Shown here in pieces: positions 57,383-64,000 of a DNA stretch of 64,000 nt. Within the stretch, counting starts at the first letter, position 1; the number at the start of each line of letters is the position of its first letter. The DNA is from Peromyscus leucopus. Its lineage: Eukaryota > Chordata > Mammalia > Rodentia > Cricetidae. The stretch lies in NCBI RefSeq assembly GCF_004664715.2, contig NC_051083.1:102805563-102869562 (forward strand), in the 5' to 3' direction. A model generated the notes under the pieces. The model saw only the letters and a program-made list of their open reading frames with translations. It searched no databases and was not told where the DNA came from. The translations under genes and the position numbers were made by a program.

Positions 57383-57459
57383 AAAGTCTGTATTTTAGAA
57401 AGTCACATCTACAATGATTTAAATGTCTTCTTGGCTTTTAAATAGTAATCATCATAGTT

Positions 57460-57838
57460 TCATTTCCTGTTGGTATGATAAAATACCCTGATAAGAGCCA
57501 CTTAAGAAAGAAAGGGTGTATTTGGCTCACAGCCCATAATTGCAGGAATGTTAAGGCAGCATGAACTTGAAGCAGCTAGTCATAATACATCCACAGTGAA
57601 GAGTAGAGAGCAATGAATTAATACCTGCACTTAGTGCTTAGTTCGAGTTCTTCACTCTTAAACAATCCAAGATCCCCTACCCAGGGAATGGCGTCACTCA
57701 CAGTCTTCCCATTAATAAAGATAATCCCCTCATAGATGTGTTCACAGGCCAGCTCAATCTAGACAGTTCCTTATTGAGCCTCCCTTCTCAGGTGATTCTA
57801 GAGTGTGTCAAATTAGCAATTAAAACTAAACATCATTG
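57460..57838 (-). mobile_element. MaLR LTR (MTD/MTE type)
   Basis: Reverse LTR: atttcctgttggtatgataa, aaatacc, gggtgtatttggctcacagc, cacagtgaagagtagagagc, gtgattctagagtgtgtcaa, attaaaactaaacatca. Confidence 0.8.
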
Positions 57839-57911
57839 TAGTGAACCTATACTTATCCATAAACTATAACTTTAGAGTCGACACCTTATTTTGGTTCTAG
57901 AAACTGGTTTT

Positions 57912-58175
57912 GTGGAGATGGGGACATAGCTCAATGGTAGAATGCTCACCTAGCATATACAAGGCCCTGGCTCAATCCCCAGCACTATAAAAATAGTTTA
58001 TCGTCTTTGTTTTCTGATGACTGAAAGGAATAACAGATATGTATAAAATAGAAAATGAAATTTTTTAATAATCTCACAGATTATTATCAAGATTCTCTAT
58101 CATTTTTTGACAATGCTGGTGAGTCAAAACTAGGGACCAGCACATGCTAAGGAAGCACCCTACCACTGGATAAAT
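57912..58175. repeat. Two opposed ID SINEs
   Basis: Sense ID at 57912-57992 (gacatagctcaatggtagaa, aaggccctggctcaatcccc) and a decayed reverse ID at 58103-58175 (cagcacatgctaaggaagca, ccctaccactgg). Confidence 0.75.
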
Positions 58176-58435
58176 AGAAATTAGTAATCAGTGCTGGAGT
58201 GTAGTTTATACCAATACTTATTTATCCATTCTGCTGTTGAGAGACATTCATATCTTTTTAATTGAAAAGAGAAGAATTCAAACTTGTTTAGAGAAGCTTT
58301 GATGCTTGTTTAACGTTGGATTTAGGGGTGTCTACTGGGAAAGCTCAGGCTAATTTTATTTCTGTGAATACCCAGATGAAAGAGAAAACACAATAGGTCT
58401 TCTTAGACTTCCCAGGTATTCTATTTTGTAGATCA

Positions 58436-58477
<42 letters not shown>

Positions 58478-58622
58478 TTGGTTTTTCAAAACAGGGTTTC
58501 TATGTATAGCCCTGGCTGTCCTGGAACTCACTCTGTAGACCAGGCTGGCCTTGAACTTACAGAAATCTACCTGTCTCTGTCTTCCAAGTGCTAAGATTAA
58601 AAGCATGCACCACCACCAGGCA
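58436..58622 (-). repeat. (ATT)14 and B1 SINE
   Basis: A perfect ATT repeat at 58436-58477 is the tail of a reverse B1 (caaaacagggtttctatgta, agtgctaagattaaaagcat). Confidence 0.9.
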
Positions 58623-58950
58623 TAAATGACTTTTTTAAACCTTCCTTCTTGTTGGTAAAATGTATTTTTAGAGACAAGTCTCTAAAGTAGTATTTTCAAA
58701 ATTATAACTGCATATTTATGGCTTCACCACAACTCTCCAGATGGGATTGTCTGAGGATGGGGCCCCATAGATCTGCTTAAACATGCCTCTCCCTACCCCA
58801 CAATTGCCAGTCAATTATTATTCACACTTGAAAGGTATGGCTCTAAAATATATAATAACTGTTAATTGGGAGAAATCATATTCATATATATTTTCTTTGA
58901 AGGATATTGACTTGAATATGTTCTTTCCATAAAACATGGAATCTGATGGG

Positions 58951-59103
58951 GCTGGAGAGATAGCTCAGCAGTTAAGAACACTGGCTGCTCTTCCAGAGGA
59001 CTCAGGTTCAATTCCCAACACCCACATGGCAGCTCATAACTGTCTATAACTCATACAGACATACCTTCAGGCAAAGCACCAATATACACAAAATAAATTT
59101 AAA
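58951..59103 (+). repeat. B3/B2-type SINE
   Basis: ggggctggagagatagctca, ctgctcttccagaggactca, tail acaaaataaattt. Internally shortened. Confidence 0.85.
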
Positions 59104-59225
59104 AAACCAAGGAATCTGAGAACTTGAATACCTACTATTAATGTTTTTAAAGATACCTCTTAAGTTTGTCTGGATAGTTCACTTTGCAAAATTGTGTCAA
59201 TACGTTTTTGTGTCTTTTTCTTCAG

Positions 59226-59332
59226 GACTCAACTAAAGAAATTCCTTGGAAAATCAGTAAAGAGAGCAAAGCATCTTGCTGAGGAATATGGTGAACGGGC
59301 TATAAATAAGGTTAAAAGTGTAAGAGATGAAG
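59226..59332 (+). CDS. Wdr44: Wdr44 coding exon (107 nt), basic region
   Basis: The exon completes a threonine codon, then encodes 35 residues (about 425-459), TQLKKFLGKSVKRAKHLAEE to KVKSVRDE, and the first base of a split valine. It is lysine/arginine-rich and probably helical, the end of the Rab11-binding segment before the WD repeats. The acceptor is 'tttcttcag' and the donor GATGAAG|gtcagt. It follows a 4.4-kb intron holding four B1 copies, an MTD/MTE-type MaLR LTR, two ID copies and a B3. Confidence 0.97.
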
Positions 59333-59596
59333 GTCAGTAAAATGAGCACATTTCAACTGAATAGTCCATTAATGTGTATTTTCTAAATTTAGTTTATTTA
59401 TAAGAAGCACTCTGTATCAGTGAATATAACAAATTTTTATAGTCAATGTTAGTATTTCAATAAATCACAAATGTCTCACTTAGTTTTACGAATATGAAGA
59501 AAGATAAATGTATAATTTTAAGTATGAATTGGCTTAGTATTTTGTGATTATAACAGCCTTGAAGGATTTACTGTACAAGGATTAGGTAGAAATTTG

Positions 59597-59736
59597 TTTT
59601 GGCTTTTAAAAATATTTTCAAGAAGCTAGAGAAATGACTTAGTGGATAAGAGCACTGGCTGGATCTTTTTGGCTTTTAAAAATATTTTCAAGAAGCTAGA
59701 GAAATGACTTAGTGGTTAAGAGCACTGGCTGGATCT
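59597..59736 (+). repeat. 70-bp tandem duplication
   Basis: 59597-59666 and 59667-59736 are identical except for one base (a at 59646, t at 59716). The unit spans the left border and first 40-odd bases of a B3. Confidence 0.95.
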
Positions 59737-59915
59737 TCCAGAGAATCCATGTATAATTTCCCAATACTCTCATGGTAGCCTAGAGCTTTATGTAACTCTA
59801 GTTTCAGAGGATCTGACACCCTCTTCTGGCTTCCATGGGCACCAGGCACACACATAGTACACAGACATTCATGGAGGCAAAACACTCATGCCCGTAATAA
59901 TAAACAGACTTTTAA
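59625..59915 (+). repeat. B3 SINE, head duplicated
   Basis: gaaatgacttagtggttaag, aactctagtttcagaggatc, cttctggcttccatgggcac, aataataaacag. The start appears twice because of the 70-bp duplication. Confidence 0.85.
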
Positions 59916-59939
59916 AACTGTTTTTTTTTAATTAGGTAA

Positions 59940-60415
59940 ACTTGGGACCAGGGAATTATTTCATTGGGTAAAAGCTCTTGCCATGCAAGCCTAATGGGGT
60001 TCCTTGGAACTCAGGTAAAAGCTAGATGCTAAACCGGGCGGTGGTGGCGCACGCCTTTAATCCCAGCACTCGGGAGGCAGAGGCAGTCGGATGTTTGTGA
60101 GTTCGAGGCCAGCCTGGTCTACAGAGCGTGATCCAGGAAAGGCGCAAAGCTACACAGAGAAACCCTGTCTCGAAGAAAAAAAAAAGCTAGATGCTATAGT
60201 ATGCACCTGTAAAGGCAATATCTTTATGATGACATAGAAGATGGAGAGAGAATTGCCCTCAAGTTCACAGGCCAGCTAGTCTGCAGCATGTAACACAGCA
60301 GCAGAAGAAAACAAGAGAGACCCTGCTTCAAAGAAGGTGTAAGGCTAGAACCACTCTCAAAACAATGTCCTCTGATCTCTACTCTTGTGCTGTGGCATGT
60401 GCATTCACCCAGGCA

Positions 60416-60465
<50 letters not shown>

Positions 60466-60470
60466 GACGA
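59940..60470 (+). repeat. B4-type SINE split by a young B1
   Basis: Left part 59940-60030 (gctcttgccatgcaagccta, cttggaactcaggtaaaagc), right part 60196-60470 ending in CG/CA alternation (60419-60463). The B1 at 60031-60181 is flanked by aaaagctagatgct (60017-60030, 60182-60195). Confidence 0.8.
60031..60181 (+). repeat. Young B1 SINE nested in B4
   Basis: Near-consensus B1 with a perfect 14-bp target duplication. Confidence 0.95.
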
Positions 60471-60493
60471 CAACAACAACAACAAAACAACAA

Positions 60494-60640
60494 CTAGGGG
60501 CCAGCAAGATGGCTGAGTGGATAAAGGAGCTTGCTGCCAGAGTTCAATCCCTATAATCTCTGTGGTAGAATGACAGAACAGACTCCACATGCACCTCATG
60601 GCATGCACATGTATGCACAATAAATAATGTAAAAATAGAT
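60494..60640 (+). repeat. RSINE1, shortened
   Basis: ggggccagcaagatggctga, gtggataaaggagcttgctg, ctctgtggtagaatgacaga. Confidence 0.8.
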
Positions 60641-60699
60641 TTTCTTAATTTTCAGAGACTGTAGCCCACTGTGCCTTTGTCATTATTTTGCTCATTTGT

Positions 60700-60945
60700 T
60701 TTTATTAATAAGTGCATTTAGTACTCACACAATGCCAGATACTCGTCTAAGAATTAACCCAAGTATTAACTAATTTAATCTCATAACTCAGTAAAGTGAG
60801 TATCATCATCCTCACTTTATAGGCGAGAAAACTGAAAAGCATAGAAAGGTTGAGTAACTTCTCTATGGTCATACAGATTATAAATAACAGCTGGATTTAA
60901 ATTCAGCCAATCTAGCATCAGACTCCACTTTCTCAACCAATATGT
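60700..60945 (-). repeat. MIR SINE
   Basis: taatttaatctcataactca, cctcactttataggcgagaa, aactgaaaagcatagaaagg, ggtcatacagattataaata: a well-preserved reverse MIR, ending about 130 bp before an exon. Confidence 0.8.
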
Positions 60946-61074
60946 TATATAGAAATAGACAAATTTTGCTTCTCTATTTACTAAAAGTATACTTGATGAT
61001 CAATATATTTGAAAATACAAATTGTAACTAGATATATATTAACCATTGATGAATTTTGTTGCTTTGGTCTTCAG

Positions 61075-61226
61075 TGTTTCATACTGATCAAGATGACCCT
61101 TCATCAAGTGATGATGAAGGAATGCCATATACAAGACCAGTTAAATTCAAGGCAGCACATGGTTTCAAAGGACCGTATGATTTTGATCAGATCAAAGTGG
61201 TTCAAGATCTTAGTGGTGAACATATG
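61075..61226 (+). CDS. Wdr44: Wdr44 coding exon (152 nt), lead-in to the WD domain
   Basis: The exon completes the split valine codon and encodes 50 residues (about 461-510), FHTDQDDPSSSDDEGMPYTR through VVQDLSGEHM. It holds an acidic serine cluster (DDPSSSDDE, casein-kinase-2-like) followed by the strand that leads into WD repeat 1. The acceptor is 'tttggtcttcag' and the donor CATATG|gtaagc. It leaves in phase 0. Confidence 0.97.
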
Positions 61227-61411
61227 GTAAGCAACCATTTTGTTTTTTATGACTGGCAGTGTATTTTTTGAGGCTTCTATTTAGCTTATCTTTACCAATG
61301 TATGTAATTTTGCTAATCAAAGTCAAGAACAGTAAATTTATATTAATATATTTAAATGAATGGATAATGCAGTATTTGTCTCTGAATTATTGTTTAAGGA
61401 GTAACGTTTTA

Positions 61412-61930
61412 GGCTGAGTATAATCTCTTGGGCCTATAATCCCAGCACACAGAAGGCTGAGGCAGGAAGATGAATGAGATCAAGGCCAGCCTATGCTACC
61501 TACCTAGGACAACCCAATTTCAAAATGAAAGTGAGGTTTGGAATAAATGAGCTCTAGGCTGTATTACTGAGAAAAAGATATGCAGAGAGGCCAACCTTTA
61601 CAGCACTTAAATTAGAAAATAGTCTGTCACTTGTAAAAATATTTTAAATATTCCCAATCACAATTTAAACAAGTATTTCAGAGCTAGGGATACTTAGAAC
61701 ATTTGCATGTCATACATAAATTCCTGCTTTCAGTCCCCAGCACTTTGAAAAAAAATGTTCAGAATCCCAATGTGTTTTCCACAGTAAAATGTTCAGCCAA
61801 GATAGAGATAGGTAGAAGTTTATATTCTTTCAGATTTCAAAAGTACCAGACTAGGGATGTGGCTTTGTGGTTCAGTGTTTCCTTCATATGTATGAGGCTC
61901 TCTCTGATCCCTAACACTGCAAAGAAAAAA
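61412..61930 (+). repeat. Old B1 and two ID-like SINEs
   Basis: B1 at 61412-61540 (gggcctataatcccagcaca, gatcaaggccagcctatgct), ID-like at 61690-61750 (tttcagtccccagcactttg) and ID-like at 61850-61930 (tagggatgtggctttgtggt). Confidence 0.6.
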
Positions 61931-63121
61931 ATCAAGCCTACCAGTGTAGACAAAAATACTCAGATTATGTTGCAGGTAGTTTCTGCAAATCCAGGAACAT
62001 GAGGAAGATAGCAGTGAAACTCAAACCTAGGTAAACTATGCTGTGCCCTTGATCAGGGAATCAAATAAAGCCTAAATGTTGCCTCAACTACAGAGTGACT
62101 ATAAGCAGCAGATAGTGGCTACATTGAAATTGCAATTTTTGTGCTAATAAATTATGCATCGGTATTTTAATTTTTATAATGGTTTCATTTTGGAACTTAC
62201 TGAATTTTTTTATACTATATTGAACCCACCTTTATTTTCTACTTAAGTAAAAAGCCCATTATATTGGGATCCAAATCATGGTGTTTTGTTTTTGTTTTTG
62301 TTTTTAACTGTATTTGACTTTTATGGAAATGATTGCTATTTAAATAAACAGTTGCTTCTAACTTACATAATCTTTCTTCCTTGAGAATCTATAGGCAGGT
62401 AATCTTTTTAATACACCTAAATCTGTGTTATAATCTTATTTGTTAGAATAGGATTTGGCCCTTCCTAGTAAAAACTGCTATTTTTTAACACTTTTCTGAA
62501 CATATACTTCTCCAATGTTTTCAGTTTCTATAAAGAGTGTAGTCATGTACTATAGAGAAGAAAGCAGAATAAGACCAAACTATTTAGGTACTTGGAAGTA
62601 TCTCATGCTATGGGTACCACAGCTAAGGCAGGCTAGGCCTTGTTCTTTTCAGTCCTGGTAGGGGTTGTTAGTGACATGTAAGGGCTTTCTCTTCCCCCTT
62701 CATATTCAGTTAAGGGACTGAAGTTTCCAAGCTGTGCTTTGTGCTTTTCTAAATAATATTTCTAGGCACTTAGGGACTCTCATAAATGGCACCAGAGGTT
62801 GCCCTCTGACCTCTGCACACATGCCCACACACATGCATGCATGTATGCAACCAAAAATAGCCCTTATTTTATTACTATGTGAACATAGTTTGGGGTTTTA
62901 AATTTCTTAGGTTAAACTATGGGAAATGATAACGATCCTAACATACCTTTCTTCTAAAGGCTTCCCTTTGTGGTACTTTAGCACCATTGCACCTGTGGTA
63001 GGAGACGTGTCAGGAAAGTTAGTGTTCTCTTACTGTAGATAATGTGGCATAACTTTAAAGGTTGGGTTAAAGGAACATCTCTGAAGCTTGTAAAGTCATT
63101 TTGAACCTTCTGTTTTCATAG
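61931..63121. other. Intronic sequence
   Basis: A SINE tail-like piece lies at 62775-62860 (gccctctgacctctgcacac). Otherwise nothing recognised before the exon at 63122. Confidence 0.45.
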
Positions 63122-63260
63122 GGAGCTGTTTGGACCATGAAATTTTCTCACTGTGGCCGATTACTTGCCTCAGCTGGACAAGACAATATAGTGAGGATAT
63201 GGGCTTTAAAAAATGCTTTTGACTATTTCAACAATATGCGAATGAAATACAATACTGAAG
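63122..63260 (+). CDS. Wdr44: Wdr44 coding exon (139 nt), first WD40 repeat; last exon in the window
   Basis: The exon encodes 46 residues (about 511-556) of the first WD40 blade: GAVWTMKFSHCGRLLASAGQ, then DNIVRIW, with the Asp-(x)5-Trp-type end typical of the fold, then NAFDYFNNMRMKYNTE. The GH-type dipeptide position is supplied by the GEH at the end of the previous exon. The acceptor is 'gttttcatag' and the donor ACTGAAG|gtattt. It ends in phase 1 and the reading frame continues in exons beyond the window. WDR44 has a C-terminal propeller, so most of that domain is not in this window. Confidence 0.97.
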
Positions 63261-64000
63261 GTATTTTTCATTTCTTTAAATATCTAAATAAATCTGGAAT
63301 TTTTGCATTTTAAGTGCAATATATGTTAAGAATCCTCAGTTCCCAAATTCAAAATGCTTTGTAATCTGAAACTCATGAAACATTGGGAAAATGCTCAAAG
63401 TTTTCTAATTTTAGAGAATTTCAGATTTCATTTTTTCAGATTATGGATGCTGAACTTATAAAGACCATGCAATTACTTAAAAATCCAACAAGCTCCAAAA
63501 TCTAATAAGGAATATTCAACTGTATTGTTCTCTTTAGCTAGCCAGTCATTTGTAGTAACCACTACTTATCGTAATAGCCAGTTAGCATTTACATGGTATG
63601 GTATTGTGCACCTATTTTCTCGACTCTTTGTAGGGCTGAGGCAAGAAGGTCAGAATTCAAGGCTAATCTGGCTTATTTAGCAAGACTGTTTCAAAAAATA
63701 AAAATAAGGCAAACAGCAATAAGCAAAAATCTCTGGACCTAATGAAAAAAATACCACAAAGCTTTTGATATATGCCTTTTCTAGTATAATATGTAATTTT
63801 ATTAACCAGTTAGAAATTACTTGGTTTCCCCTAGCAACCTTCAGTTCTATCCTAAATTAAAATGAAAGATTGAATTAAACTGGAAAAATAATAATACTAC
63901 ATATACTCACAAAGTAAAGAAAGGTTGCTAAAAAAGCAATGAAAAGTAAATTAAGTTTGTGGATATATGAAATCAATGGATATTTGAAAAATTGTTAACT
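63261..64000 (+). other. Wdr44: Start of the next Wdr44 intron
   Basis: Begins gtattt. Contains a decayed B1 at about 63590-63720. No further exon before the window end. Confidence 0.7.

Noticed and set aside
59597..59736. CRISPR-like direct repeat
   Set aside because: Only two head-to-tail 70-bp copies with no spacers, in a rodent intron; a plain tandem duplication.

Overview
The window is genomic DNA from a muroid rodent, most likely a cricetid (hamster, vole or deer-mouse type). Evidence: dozens of B1, B3, B4, RSINE1 and ID SINEs, MaLR/ORR1 LTRs and rodent L1 (Lx-like) 3' ends, plus a young B1 subfamily whose second half reads 'caagtgagttccaggaaaggcgc'-like, which I associate with cricetids rather than Mus. 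The species cannot be fixed from sequence alone. No prokaryotic, plasmid or phage feature is present, and I found no rRNA, functional tRNA or CRISPR array.

The only functional gene I can support is Wdr44 (WD repeat protein 44, a Rab11 effector, X-linked in human and mouse), on the + strand. Ten consecutive internal coding exons lie at 32422-32455, 45232-45306, 48631-49267, 49942-50072, 51251-51346, 53785-53921, 54737-54820, 59226-59332, 61075-61226 and 63122-63260. They total 1592 nt, join in one open frame with all split codons restored, and cover roughly residues 27 to 556 of a protein of about 910 residues. The start codon exon and promoter lie upstream of the window (no CpG-rich first exon is visible). 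The remaining WD-repeat exons lie downstream.

Layout: 1-32421 is inferred first-intron sequence, heavily colonised by repeats. It holds an old antisense L1 (about 4590-7090) split by a 463-bp solo LTR with a 6-bp target duplication, a decayed intronless coding relic at about 19860-20640 (processed pseudogene, parent not identified), and a second antisense L1 at 22720-24882. 32456-45231 is a 12.8-kb intron holding a 5'-inverted (twin-primed) L1 at 36833-39104 and a fossil L2 split by an ORR1 LTR, a B3 and an Lx L1. 45307-63121 holds the closely spaced exons for the acidic N-terminal region, the proline-rich region, the Akt-type phosphosite, the Rab11-binding region and the first WD repeat.

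Notable gene-level points: the intron 49268-49941 uses a GC-AG donor with three 16-bp tandem repeats just behind it; a 34-nt exon sits between introns of >32 kb and 12.8 kb; and the 75- and 96-nt exons are phase 0-0, so skipping either keeps the frame. All the younger L1 copies lie antisense to Wdr44. I saw no sign of an undescribed multi-gene system; the interest lies in the splice-site and transposon-archaeology details.
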